DNA from: Intestinimonas massiliensis (ex Afouda et al. 2020) | Lineage (GTDB): Bacteria; Bacillota; Clostridia; Oscillospirales; Oscillospiraceae | Direction of reading: 5' to 3' | Assembly: GCF_001244995.1 (NCBI RefSeq) | Contig: NZ_LN869529.1 | Span: 1,444,957-1,508,956, forward strand | DNA length: 64,000 bases | Shown here: piece after piece, positions 25,619 to 33,968 of the stretch | How the letters are laid out: each line of letters begins with the position of its first letter | Numbering within the stretch: position 1 is the first letter of the stretch | The notes under the pieces: model-generated | What the model saw: the letters and a program-made list of their open reading frames with translations, nothing else | What the model was told of the DNA's origin: nothing | The model's database searches: none | Made by a program: the position numbers and the translations under genes

Positions 25619-25676
25619 TTGACTTTTTCACACGACTGTGGTAGTATATTTTTATACACTACTACTGTCGTGTGAA
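25619..25676 (+). promoter_or_regulatory. Promoter and BlaI-type operator dyad
   Basis: TTGACT (25,619-25,624), 17 bases, TAGTAT (25,642-25,647). A long imperfect inverted repeat, from TTCACACGAC (25,627) to GTCGTGTGAA (ends 25,676) with inner GTAGTATA/TATACACTAC arms, covers the -10 region. Its position directly before a BlaI-type repressor suggests autoregulation. Confidence 0.7.
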
Positions 25677-25690
25677 TGAGGTGATATGTT

Positions 25691-26050
25691 ATGGATAATA
25701 AACTTTTCGATTCTGAATTAAAAGTAATGTCTGTCCTATGGCGTGAGGGAGAATGTACGGCAAAGCATATTTCCGATGTTTTGAAAAAAGAAGTCGGCTG
25801 GAATATGAATACAACCTACACCCTAATCAAAAGGTGCATTAACAAAGGCGCAATAGAGCGGTCAGAACCTAACTTTATGTGCCGCCCCTTAATTTCAAAA
25901 GAAGCGGTACAAAAAAGGGAAACAAACGAACTGATTGATAAAATATTCGACGGGTCAGCCGATAAATTGTTTGCTGCTTTGTTGGGGAAAAAAACTTTAT
26001 CTTCCAAACAGATCGAAAAATTGAAACAAATAGTTGACGAATTAGAGTGA
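25691..26050 (+). CDS. BlaI/MecI/CopY-family repressor
   Basis: 119 residues with the winged-helix start of the family (LFDSELKVMSVLWREGECTAKHI) and recognition helix region NMNTTYTLIKRCINKGAIER. The C-terminal half would dimerise and carry the protease-sensitive site cut after BlaR1 activation. The gene lies directly before a BlaR1-like sensor. No beta-lactamase or mec gene is nearby, so the regulated target is probably the downstream cargo, not a classical resistance gene. Confidence 0.93.
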   Translation: MDNKLFDSELKVMSVLWREGECTAKHISDVLKKEVGWNMNTTYTLIKRCINKGAIERSEPNFMCRPLISKEAVQKRETNELIDKIFDGSADKLFAALLGKKTLSSKQIEKLKQIVDELE

Positions 26051-26060
26051 GGTGATTGAT

Positions 26061-27485
26061 ATGAGCTTACTGCAAATGAGTTTCACCGGCTCTATATTCA
26101 TTACGTTGATTTTCCTTTTGCGCCTTTTGACTGTAAACAGACTTCCAAAAAGCACTTTTTTAGTATTATGGGGGATAGCCGTAATAAGGCTGTTAATACC
26201 TTTTTCTATTCCCTCGGCTTTTAGCGTGTATTCTCTGTTAAATAGAAATGCTGCTCTCCAAGGTGCGCTTAACGAAAGTCCTATTGCGCGTCTGTTGCCG
26301 CTTTCAAATAGTACTCACTTAACGCTCGGAAGTAAGGTTACGCCGCAAGACATGGGGGCATTATCCGTTGAACATATAATATATTTTATCGGTGCTACTC
26401 TCTGTTTGCTGATATTTGCAACAGCATATTTTTGCTGTATAAAAAAGTTGCGTCATTCGCGCCCGATCAGAAACAGTTATATTTCAGAGTGGGTTAAAAC
26501 TCATAAGATAAAAAGGAAAATCCGTTTTGAACAATGCGACAATATTTCTTCTCCCCTAACATACGGTATTTTTTCGCCTATAATCCTATTGCCTAAAAAC
26601 ACCGATTTTGATAACCGCCAAGAATTGAATTACATACTGCTGCATGAATACTTGCACATTCGGCGTTTTGACTGTTTGCTTAAAATAGTTGCTGTTGTTA
26701 CCGTTTGTATTCATTGGTTTAATCCGCTGGTATGGCTTATGTATTTCTTCTTAAATCGGGATATGGAACTTTCTTGCGACGAATTTGTTGTTAGAAAAAA
26801 TGGGAAAACCGCAAGAGCCAGCTATGCCCGTTTACTAATAGCTATGGAAGAAAGACGTAGCGTACCTTTGGCTATGTTTAGCGAGTTCTCGATCAATGTG
26901 TCAGAAGAAAGAATTACAGCTATTATGAAAACAAAACCTTTTACCATAGTAAGCATGGTTACTGCTTCCATTTTAATCCTTACTTTATGTGCAGGCTTTA
27001 TGACTTCTGCTTATGGAGTAAAGATTGATGTAGGGCAACCGCAAACAGCCAATGTATCTGTCCCAAATGTTGATGTTTCGTCTATAAACGAGAAAGCAGT
27101 AGCCACAGCCACCGAATGGGCATGGCCCACAACCAGCAATGAAATATCAACAGTATTTGGTTATCAATCATCTTCGGGAAAAATGAGCGATCATATCAAT
27201 ATCAAAGGAGAGAAAGGTGATGAAATATTTGCTGCTGTTGAAGGGCAAGTAATTGAAAGTGGAATGGATAGGGAGTATGGAAATTACGTTGTCATAGAAA
27301 GCGATAACAATATAAAAATTATTTACGGACACTTGGAGAATGTTTCAATAACTGTAAACGATACGGTTAAAACAGGAGAAAGGATAGGGACAATCGGACG
27401 ATCTGGAACGGCAACAGGGTACTGCTTATCGTTTGCGGTATTTGTAAACAATGTAGCTGTTGACCCTATGAGTTATTATGAATAG
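26061..27485 (+). CDS. BlaR1-like M56 metallopeptidase sensor with degenerate LytM (M23) domain
   Basis: 474 residues from ATG 26,061 (behind GAGGTG). Four membrane segments are visible (about 5-25, 33-50, 105-128 and 300-325). The M56 zinc protease motif HEYLH is at residues 195-199, with ELSCDEF downstream. After the last helix comes an extracytoplasmic M23-like domain (about 350-474, AWPTTSNEISTVFGYQSS...). In it the zinc ligand Asp is Lys (DHINIK) and the HLH motif is CLS (TGYCLSF), so peptidase activity is unlikely. A role as ligand sensor for cell-wall fragments or amidases is inferred. It overlaps the KTR gene. Confidence 0.88.
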   Translation: MSLLQMSFTGSIFITLIFLLRLLTVNRLPKSTFLVLWGIAVIRLLIPFSIPSAFSVYSLLNRNAALQGALNESPIARLLPLSNSTHLTLGSKVTPQDMGALSVEHIIYFIGATLCLLIFATAYFCCIKKLRHSRPIRNSYISEWVKTHKIKRKIRFEQCDNISSPLTYGIFSPIILLPKNTDFDNRQELNYILLHEYLHIRRFDCLLKIVAVVTVCIHWFNPLVWLMYFFLNRDMELSCDEFVVRKNGKTARASYARLLIAMEERRSVPLAMFSEFSINVSEERITAIMKTKPFTIVSMVTASILILTLCAGFMTSAYGVKIDVGQPQTANVSVPNVDVSSINEKAVATATEWAWPTTSNEISTVFGYQSSSGKMSDHINIKGEKGDEIFAAVEGQVIESGMDREYGNYVVIESDNNIKIIYGHLENVSITVNDTVKTGERIGTIGRSGTATGYCLSFAVFVNNVAVDPMSYYE

Positions 27486-27660
27486 CCTTGACCGCAGCAA
27501 GTGGATTATATGTCCGGTGTGCGGGAACAAAACCCGCGATAAAATACGAGCAGATACAGTTATGGAACACTACCCCTTATTTTGTCCGAAATGCAAACAT
27601 GAAACCCTAATAAATGTCCAAAAAATGAATATCACTATTGTGAAAGAGCCAGACGCATAG
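27478..27660 (+). CDS. Cysteine-rich KTR domain protein
   Basis: 60 residues with two zinc-knuckle pairs, CPVCGNKTRDKIRAD and CPKCKHET, which define the Cys-rich KTR family. Such proteins are frequent at the end of cargo operons in Clostridial ICEs. It overlaps the BlaR1-like gene by eight bases; its last codons lie in the repeated block shared with 25,495 and 32,758. Function unknown. Confidence 0.9.
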   Translation: MNSLDRSKWIICPVCGNKTRDKIRADTVMEHYPLFCPKCKHETLINVQKMNITIVKEPDA

Positions 27661-27697
27661 ACGCAGAGCCAATAACCCGATAGGGGTTGTTGGCTCT
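27645..27697 (+). repeat. Cargo-boundary repeat, copy 2, with terminator
   Basis: The repeat (27,645-27,672) holds the last KTR codons and stop. AGAGCCAATAACCC (27,665-27,678) pairs with its near complement at 27,683-27,697, followed by T-rich sequence: a terminator for the BlaI/BlaR1/KTR operon. Confidence 0.85.
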
Positions 27698-27752
27698 GTT
27701 TATATATATCTTTATTCACCCTATGTTAATACAATTTTTTGGAGGTATCATT

Positions 27753-28439
27753 ATGAAAAAAATTTATGCGTTCATAAGCTTGCTGCTTACTTCCGGTATG
27801 ATTATGCTAATGCTTAGTGCCTGCACACAAAATAATCCTAATTCTCAGTTTTCCAACAATTCTCAAGTTTCCGCTGATCTGCCCAATGGTTATATTCTGC
27901 ATGAGATGATTTTTCCCGAAAGTGATGCTGAAAAAACTGATTACAATAAGGATATTTTTGAAATAACACCATTTAAGATTCAGGTTGCATTCCCTGAAAA
28001 ATGGTCTATAGGTGAATTTGACTCTCAGAAAAATACTTATCTATATAGTGGTACTTGGGCTCGTGTTGGCATTTATGACGAAGATAATAAATGTATTGGT
28101 GCTGTTGGTTACAACATCTTTGAAATCGACGAAGAAGCAGAAGATGAACTAATGGCCGTTTATAATCAAATTGCACTTGGAAATGACTATCGATTTGATG
28201 TTAAAAACACATACACTGTTGTTAAAGAGTCGGACACAAGCGAAACCGCAACTACTGACATATATTACTCTCCGGTGTTTTCTACTACGCCTGACTCGGA
28301 GGGAGTTTCTAAAACAAATTATGGCATTCTCTCGTATAATAGCGATAAACTTGTTTATGTAGCCTTTGAATTTGATAGTGCTGTTGTTTCTGATGATACA
28401 ATTACCTGTATAGCTAATAGTGTTGAATTTCTTGACTAA
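27753..28439 (+). CDS. Lipoprotein of the ABC cargo module
   Basis: 228 residues from ATG 27,753, behind GGAGGT. The signal peptide ends in a lipobox LSAC (Cys near residue 25), so the mature protein would be anchored outside the membrane. The remaining part has mixed alpha/beta character with no recognised motif (for example PFKIQVAFPEKWSIGE, a pattern seen in PsbP/DUF1795-like stress lipoproteins). It precedes a second lipoprotein and an ABC exporter and may be its partner or an immunity factor. Confidence 0.8.
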   Translation: MKKIYAFISLLLTSGMIMLMLSACTQNNPNSQFSNNSQVSADLPNGYILHEMIFPESDAEKTDYNKDIFEITPFKIQVAFPEKWSIGEFDSQKNTYLYSGTWARVGIYDEDNKCIGAVGYNIFEIDEEAEDELMAVYNQIALGNDYRFDVKNTYTVVKESDTSETATTDIYYSPVFSTTPDSEGVSKTNYGILSYNSDKLVYVAFEFDSAVVSDDTITCIANSVEFLD

Positions 28440-28622
28440 ACTGTACTGTAGTTATGCAAATTGTAAGCTTAAAAATTCAAATTGACTCTATCCTGATTTT
28501 GTCTCAATGCCATTATCTAATACAAAATAAACATAGGCATTAAAGCTAAAAGTAAATTTATGATAAATTGGGGTGATGCAAATACAGTTATCTCATCACC
28601 CCATTTTCTATTGGAGGGTTTT

Positions 28623-29741
28623 ATGAAACGAAAAATGATTGTATTGATAACAATGATTCTTTGTTACACGCTTATGCTTACATCTTGCCAACCGACTCCG
28701 AGCAACACCATAAACTCTGAAAGCGCTCAATCTGCTGTTCCCTTAAATCCACAGTTGACCCCAAAGGACGAACAGAATAGTGTCAATAGTAACGATTTGT
28801 CTGCTAATCTCAAACTGGTGCATAGTGCTGATGGCAAAATGGTAGAGGAAACTTTGACTACAACAAATGGCGAAGAAATTATTTTGAATGCTACTGTTAC
28901 CACTAAAAATGTTGAGAATGTCCAGCAATATCAGTATGTCTCATTACCAATTACAGATAATTTTAGAAAATCGCTGTTCACATCAGTTTTAGGGGATAAA
29001 GCCGCAGACGCAGAGTATGACGCAAGAAATGACGTATGGGAACTTCGACTATCAAACAAAGTAGGAGATTATTATTTGTATGAAACAGGCTATTTTCTTG
29101 CTGGTGAAAGTGTAGCGGAACAGACTACATTTTCGTTGGAATACCGCTATGTCGATTTATACCCAATTGACGATAATATCTTATCCTCAATTGAACAATC
29201 ACCTATGACGCTTTCCGCTGATGAAGCAGTTTCTATGTGCAATAAAATTATGGACCAGATAGCAAACGGAACCGAATATCAAGTTGATTATATTTTTGCC
29301 TATGGGACAAATGGGCGACACCCTTACTATAAAATTGTTTATAAACAAGAGATTGACAACACAACCATTACTGCATTTAACGATATATATTTTTTGGTGG
29401 ACGATAGCGGAGTACAAAAGGTTTTTGGCTGTCTTTATGAAGTCGGAAATACAATCCTCACAGACCCTATTATTTCTGTTGACAAAGCAGTTGAGTCCTT
29501 AAAGGATAGTATTTTTCAAATCTCTTTCCAAGAGTTTGACAATAGCACTCTAACTGTAAATGAGATTACATTGGAATACATCGTTGTCAATGCTGATGAT
29601 GGGAAAGCGTATATAAGACCAGCATGGCGTTTTATTGTGGGAGAAAACGAAGAACAGCAAAATCGGTATCGAGATCGCATTATAGCTATCGACGCAGTAA
29701 CAGGGGATTTAATTCAAGGTAGACGGGGGAATAACTTTTGA
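28623..29741 (+). CDS. Lipoprotein preceding the ABC exporter
   Basis: 372 residues from ATG 28,623 (GGAGGG upstream). The lipobox is LTSC near residue 22, followed by a Ser/Asn/Pro linker. The C-terminal part (for example YIRPAWRFIVGENEE, then IIAIDAVTGDLIQG) resembles PepSY/YycI-like extracellular regulatory folds, a weak resemblance only. It is coupled to the first permease: the TTG start at 29,738 overlaps its stop. It may sense or bind the substrate of the exporter. Confidence 0.8.
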   Translation: MKRKMIVLITMILCYTLMLTSCQPTPSNTINSESAQSAVPLNPQLTPKDEQNSVNSNDLSANLKLVHSADGKMVEETLTTTNGEEIILNATVTTKNVENVQQYQYVSLPITDNFRKSLFTSVLGDKAADAEYDARNDVWELRLSNKVGDYYLYETGYFLAGESVAEQTTFSLEYRYVDLYPIDDNILSSIEQSPMTLSADEAVSMCNKIMDQIANGTEYQVDYIFAYGTNGRHPYYKIVYKQEIDNTTITAFNDIYFLVDDSGVQKVFGCLYEVGNTILTDPIISVDKAVESLKDSIFQISFQEFDNSTLTVNEITLEYIVVNADDGKAYIRPAWRFIVGENEEQQNRYRDRIIAIDAVTGDLIQGRRGNNF

Positions 29742-30550
29742 AAACTTCATTGTCCATACGATTACACGCAGCGATATTTTCTCCTGCTATGCTGATAAGC
29801 GTTCTGTTGGGGTTAATCCTGCTTCTCAAGTTCCACATCACTCATTATATTTGGTATTACATAGAATACGGTGCAATCAATTTTTCTGATATAGGGACAA
29901 CATTTCTGAATGAAATATTCGTAACTGACGCAACAAGCGGTTTCGGGCTGTTTGCACCGATTTTAGCAGTACTTCCCGCTACCACCTTATTTTGTGATGA
30001 TTACAACAGCGGATATATCAAACCTATTTTAAGCCGTATTGAGAAGAAACGCTATATCAAAGAAACGGTTTTATGCTCTACGATTGCGGGCGGCTTGGCA
30101 GTTTTCGTTCCAACCTTTTTGACGGATTTTCTTATGGTGATATGCTTTAAGCCTAACACATTGGAAAACAATTTGGGGTATCAAACATTTTTAGATGAAG
30201 GGATTTTTGCAAATATTCAATTTATATGGGGCGGATTACTTGTTGTGTTCCTGCTACTTTTGCTTTCATTTTTATTTGGGGCGGTATGGTCAAATATCGG
30301 GTTATGTATTTCTGCCTTTATCCCCAATAAATATGTCGCATTGGCAACCCCATTTGCCCTATATTTTTCCCTACATCTCATTTTATATAAAACGGGCAGC
30401 CTATTACTTTTAAGCCCTGTAAATATGCTAACGGCATTTGCCGATTTTCTCCCCTGTTTACCATACCCCTTTATTTATCAAGGGATATTATTAGCCGCCG
30501 CGATTTGCGTATTTTGGTGGGGCGTAAAGAGGAGGTTAAAAGATGTTTAG
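29738..30550 (+). CDS. ABC exporter permease 1
   Basis: 270 residues with six predicted hydrophobic segments (about 18-38, 68-88, 108-128, 158-185, 190-215, 240-262), as in ABC-2 type permeases. Starts at TTG overlapping the preceding lipoprotein stop; ends eight bases inside permease 2. The three adjoining permeases and one ATPase resemble lantibiotic-immunity or bacitracin-type exporters. Confidence 0.8.
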   Translation: MKTSLSIRLHAAIFSPAMLISVLLGLILLLKFHITHYIWYYIEYGAINFSDIGTTFLNEIFVTDATSGFGLFAPILAVLPATTLFCDDYNSGYIKPILSRIEKKRYIKETVLCSTIAGGLAVFVPTFLTDFLMVICFKPNTLENNLGYQTFLDEGIFANIQFIWGGLLVVFLLLLLSFLFGAVWSNIGLCISAFIPNKYVALATPFALYFSLHLILYKTGSLLLLSPVNMLTAFADFLPCLPYPFIYQGILLAAAICVFWWGVKRRLKDV

Positions 30551-31403
30551 GGTTTGCAGTCATCAGTTGAAAATCTCGCTATGTTCCCCGCGAATATATA
30601 TCGCTGTTTTTGCTGGAATTGTCATACAGATTGTGAGTTTAATATCTTTTTTGGACTTTTCCAAAACGATAGGAAAACCGCTTTGCGTTTTTGAAAGCAT
30701 TACTTATTCTAATTGCGATCTGTACGCGCCCGTAGCATTATTTCTTGCAGTTTTGGTGTTGGTATCAGATATACCGTTTACCTCAGAGAGTGAAACATAT
30801 ACGCTGTTAAGAATATCAAGGAAAAAATGGATTGCGGGAAAAATCTTATACTTGGTATGTATTTGCGCGATTTATTATTTGATTGTTTATGCGGCGGGAG
30901 CATTGTTTATAGCGGAAAACGCGTATGGGGGCAATCTTTGGAGTGAACCGCTATATATCATTGCAAACGATACAACGTCTGCTCTATCCCTATCGAGCAA
31001 TGTCTATTTTCCCTATGCGTATATCCTTAATAACCTATCCCCGTACTTTTCCGCTGTTCTTATCTATATTTTGAGCGTTTCTTATGCAACGCTTATGAGT
31101 TTGCTGGTATTTTGGCTTAATTTGAAAATATCACGAATGTTAAGCTATGCAGCCGTTATGTTGGTGCATATTGTCAGCTATACACTAACGGCATTATCCG
31201 TAACACCGAGCCGGATCAATCTTTCGCTTTTTAGCAATAGCCTACTCATGTTTCATAATATCGGGGCTGGGTCAGATGAACGATATAACTCTATACCACA
31301 AACAGTCATTATTTATGGCGTAATCATAGGGCTGCTTGTGCTTATGATTTTACACGCAATAAAGCGGTATGATTTCAGAATTACAGTCGGGGGTAAGCAA
31401 TGA
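30543..31403 (+). CDS. ABC exporter permease 2
   Basis: 286 residues, six hydrophobic segments, no soluble domain of note. AGAGGAGG lies just before the ATG, within the end of permease 1. The segment following the first helix (FLDFSKTIGKPLCVFESITY) differs from permease 1, so the three are not simple duplicates. Overlaps permease 3 by four bases. Confidence 0.8.
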   Translation: MFRVCSHQLKISLCSPRIYIAVFAGIVIQIVSLISFLDFSKTIGKPLCVFESITYSNCDLYAPVALFLAVLVLVSDIPFTSESETYTLLRISRKKWIAGKILYLVCICAIYYLIVYAAGALFIAENAYGGNLWSEPLYIIANDTTSALSLSSNVYFPYAYILNNLSPYFSAVLIYILSVSYATLMSLLVFWLNLKISRMLSYAAVMLVHIVSYTLTALSVTPSRINLSLFSNSLLMFHNIGAGSDERYNSIPQTVIIYGVIIGLLVLMILHAIKRYDFRITVGGKQ

Positions 31404-32107
31404 ACAGAAAAATCATCGAGAGAACACTTACTCCTACAATATGTACTTTTTATCTTCTTATGTGTTGCTTATTAACGGCGACTGCCGAGGGGAAAACGGT
31501 TATTGATATTTGGGGCGGCTTTGTTCCGTCCGGCGGCTTGTTGTCAAATGTTATAGGAATTGTGCGTTGGAATATTTGTGTTATGCCGCCTATTATGATA
31601 TGTAATCTGTTTATGATTGCGGGAACAGGCAAATTAAGCACTTTTACAGTAATAAGAGAAATAAGCCTTGAAAAATGGTTTTTCAAGCGATATATCGCAA
31701 TGGTTATTTCAACGCTTGCCTATATAGCGATGGCAATGATATTAACCACATTTTTAGGATTTAACAATAGTTTGCAGCTTCATCAAATTATCGGCTTTGC
31801 ATTGACCTTTTCCGCGCATATTTTACTGCTAATTTCCGCTTCTGTTGCCACACTTCTTATTTTTAGATCGGCAAAAGCGGTGTTGATACTGTATCTTATC
31901 ATAGAGGGAATTATGGTGATTATAGGTACTACTTTTCCTGTAACAAGCAAATACCTCATTCCCTATTGGGGAATGGCAATCGAAGATCAAACCATGACAG
32001 TTGTTTGGAAAACAGTTCTATCGCTTTTGATAACTGCTTTAAGCGTATTGATTACAATAGTTTTTTTGAAAAAACACAATCCAGCGGAAACCCCGAAGAA
32101 TACATAG
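31400..32107 (+). CDS. ABC exporter permease 3
   Basis: 235 residues with six hydrophobic segments. Coupled to permease 2 by the four-base ATGA overlap and followed after 11 bases by the ATPase. It is likely a third membrane subunit; with three unequal permeases the stoichiometry of the exporter cannot be told from sequence. Confidence 0.8.
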   Translation: MNRKIIERTLTPTICTFYLLMCCLLTATAEGKTVIDIWGGFVPSGGLLSNVIGIVRWNICVMPPIMICNLFMIAGTGKLSTFTVIREISLEKWFFKRYIAMVISTLAYIAMAMILTTFLGFNNSLQLHQIIGFALTFSAHILLLISASVATLLIFRSAKAVLILYLIIEGIMVIIGTTFPVTSKYLIPYWGMAIEDQTMTVVWKTVLSLLITALSVLITIVFLKKHNPAETPKNT

Positions 32108-32118
32108 GAGGTGTGATA

Positions 32119-32754
32119 ATGGAAAACATTATTTGCGTAGAGAATGTGAATAAATCATATAAGGGAAATCAAGTTCTTCAAGATATAAATATATCATTTG
32201 AAATGGGAAAAATACATGGAATTATTGGAAGAAACGGCTCGGGTAAAACTGTATTGATAAAGACAATATGCGGTTTTGTTCACCCGGATACCGGGCGGGT
32301 GCTGGTTGACGGGAAGATTATAGGGAAAGATATTGATTTTCCTAAAAATATTGGAGCGATTATCGAAGCACCGGGCTTTCTCCCTAATGCAAGCGCGTAT
32401 AAAAATCTTGAATACTTAGCGTCATTACGCAGAGTGATCGGAAAAGAGGAAATCCGAAAAGCAATAGAAATTGTGGGGCTGAACCCCGATGATAAAAAAC
32501 ACGTTGGGAAATACTCTCTTGGTATGAAACAGCGATTGGGATTGGCACAAGCTATTATGGAAAACCCGGATATTTTGATTTTAGACGAACCTATGAATGG
32601 GCTTGATAAAGAAGGAGTTTCCGAGATAAGGGAATTGCTGTTAGATTTCAAAAGTAAAGGTAAGACCATTATCATTGTTTCTCATAATTCGGAAGATATA
32701 AATATGTTATGTGATACTGTTCACGAAATGGATAAAGGTAGATTAGTTGAATAG
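32119..32754 (+). CDS. ABC exporter ATPase
   Basis: 211 residues from ATG 32,119, behind AGGAGGTG; the longer open frame upstream overlaps permease 3 without a start signal. Walker A is GRNGSGKT (near residue 39), the signature YSLGMKQRLGLAQA, Walker B ILILDEP and the switch His in IIVSHNS. It belongs to the drug/lantibiotic exporter ATPases. It powers the three adjacent permeases. The gene ends four bases before the third cargo-boundary repeat. Confidence 0.94.
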   Translation: MENIICVENVNKSYKGNQVLQDINISFEMGKIHGIIGRNGSGKTVLIKTICGFVHPDTGRVLVDGKIIGKDIDFPKNIGAIIEAPGFLPNASAYKNLEYLASLRRVIGKEEIRKAIEIVGLNPDDKKHVGKYSLGMKQRLGLAQAIMENPDILILDEPMNGLDKEGVSEIRELLLDFKSKGKTIIIVSHNSEDINMLCDTVHEMDKGRLVE

Positions 32755-32757
32755 TTA

Positions 32758-32825
32758 AGAGCCAGACGCATAGACGCAGAGCCGATAACCCGCAAGCCTT
32801 TTTTGGGCGCGGATTATCGGCTTTT
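32758..32825 (+). repeat. Cargo-boundary repeat, copy 3, with terminator
   Basis: The repeated block is at 32,758-32,783. AGCCGATAACCCGC (32,780-32,793) pairs with GCGGATTATCGGCT (32,808-32,821), followed by TTTT: the terminator of the ABC operon. No KTR gene precedes this copy. Confidence 0.85.
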
Positions 32826-32914
32826 GCATTTTATGGTGGCTATCAATAAAGAGCCGCCGTTACAGATATACGACGACTTTATGAAAAACGCTGCGGTATC
32901 AAGGAGGTATCGCC

Positions 32915-33022
32915 GTGTTACTTTTCTTACGACATAATTCGACTATCTTTTACATACGAAAAAAAGCCTTTATCCGCCAGCGGGATATTTCAGCTATGAG
33001 TATGAACTGTCAATACATCTAA
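32915..33022 (+). CDS. Possible 35-residue leader peptide
   Basis: A GTG at 32,915 follows a strong AAGGAGGT (32,901-32,908). The frame reads MLLFLRHNSTIFYIRKKAF and ends CQYI at 33,022, and a GC-rich hairpin follows at 33,043-33,071. Short leader plus hairpin before regulator genes suggests attenuation control of orf7/orf8-like genes, as described for Tn916-type elements, but coding is uncertain. Confidence 0.4.
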   Translation: MLLFLRHNSTIFYIRKKAFIRQRDISAMSMNCQYI

Positions 33023-33042
33023 ATACTTCTTACATTTCCTTT

Positions 33043-33071
33043 GCGCTCGTCCGCGTCTTGCGGACGGGCGC
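33043..33071 (+). terminator. Hairpin, possible attenuator before the orf7-like sigma gene
   Basis: GCGCTCGTCCGC (33,043-33,054) pairs with GCGGACGGGCGC (33,060-33,071), followed by ATTTTGCTT. The interval 32,784-33,204 otherwise shows only the possible leader peptide and no other gene. Confidence 0.6.
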
Positions 33072-33204
33072 ATTTTGCTTATTTCAATTTATTTTTGAAA
33101 GGAGCAACAAAGAGCCATCTCCCGAACGGGTACGGAGCGAAAGGGGCAGAGAGGACAAGCCTTTACTCCCGTCCTCTACTCCACGCGGGAAGGAGGTGAA
33201 CTCT

Positions 33205-33642
33205 ATGGAGCTATCTTCTTCCGACAAGGAAAGAATACAACATCAGTACGACGCATTAGCAAAGAAAACTTTGGTAGGCGAAGCGAAAAGCTACCGCCGC
33301 ACTCTTGCCAGACGCGCAGCCCGCGAAGTAACTTTTTCGGATTTGAGCGAAAGCGAACTCGCGCAGCTTTTCACGACGGACGAATACGAAAGCGATTATT
33401 TCCGTTTTCAAGTGTCCGGCTTTGATGTACTCGTCAAAAATGAACTGCTTGCCGAAGCCCTTAACGCTTTGCCCGAAAGGAAACGCGATATTGTTCTCTT
33501 GTCCTACTTCTTGGATATGAGCGACGCGGAAATTGGCGAACTGCTGAATGTTGTACGCACGACGGTTTTCCGGCATAGGAAATCCGCGCTTGCGAAGATC
33601 AAACAGTATTTGGAGGGAAAAGCAGATGATGAACACCGTTAG
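33205..33642 (+). CDS. Sigma-70-like regulator (Tn916 Orf7-type)
   Basis: 145 residues from ATG 33,205, with GGAAGGAGGTGAAC upstream. Region 4-like helix-turn-helix at the C-terminus (LPERKRDIVLLSYFLDMSDA, then VVRTTVFRHRKSALAKIKQY). The N-terminal half matches the Orf7 family of Tn916-like elements (SDLSESELAQLFTTDEYESD). In Tn916 the orf7/orf8 pair activates transfer and recombination genes. It overlaps the next gene by 17 bases. Confidence 0.9.
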   Translation: MELSSSDKERIQHQYDALAKKTLVGEAKSYRRTLARRAAREVTFSDLSESELAQLFTTDEYESDYFRFQVSGFDVLVKNELLAEALNALPERKRDIVLLSYFLDMSDAEIGELLNVVRTTVFRHRKSALAKIKQYLEGKADDEHR

Positions 33643-33868
33643 GAAATCTGAAAATCTGTTGCCGTTCCCTGTCATTTCCGCAGCGGCAAACGGCGACACA
33701 AACGCCATGTGCGCGATCTTGAAGCATTACGAGGGTTACATAGCGAAACTTTGTACCCGAACGCTGAAAGACGACGCGGGCAATACTTACTCCTATGTGG
33801 ACGAAGAAATGCGTAACAGGCTGCAAGTGCGCCTTATTACCCGCACTCTTGCGTTTCATGTAGGCTAA
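33626..33868 (+). CDS. HTH domain protein (Tn916 Orf8-type)
   Basis: 80 residues beginning MMNTVRKSENLLPFPVISAA, then GDTNAMCAILKHYEGYIAKL, as in the Orf8/HTH_16 family that accompanies Orf7. Ribosome site GGAGGG lies inside the end of the preceding gene. It ends after LITRTLAFHVG, close to the usual family length. Confidence 0.88.
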   Translation: MMNTVRKSENLLPFPVISAAANGDTNAMCAILKHYEGYIAKLCTRTLKDDAGNTYSYVDEEMRNRLQVRLITRTLAFHVG

Positions 33869-33936
33869 CTCTTTAAGCCCATGCGGGGAGCGTGTACCCC
33901 TTTCCACGCTTCCCGTTATGGGCTGTTTGTCGTTCC

Positions 33937-33968
33937 GTAAAAGCATATCGGAAACGGTATGCTTTTAC
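33937..33968 (+). ncRNA. GNRA-capped hairpin downstream of orf8
   Basis: 14 bp stem GTAAAAGCATATCG (33,937-33,950) with its complement at 33,955-33,968, one G-U pair, closed by a GAAA tetraloop. No T run follows, so it is not a standard terminator. It opens a 497-base interval (33,869-34,365) with no convincing gene. Confidence 0.55.

Noticed and set aside
25691-27485. BlaI/BlaR1 as sign of a beta-lactam resistance gene
   Set aside because: No beta-lactamase or penicillin-binding protein gene is near, and the sensor's outer domain is LytM-like and not a penicillin-binding fold.
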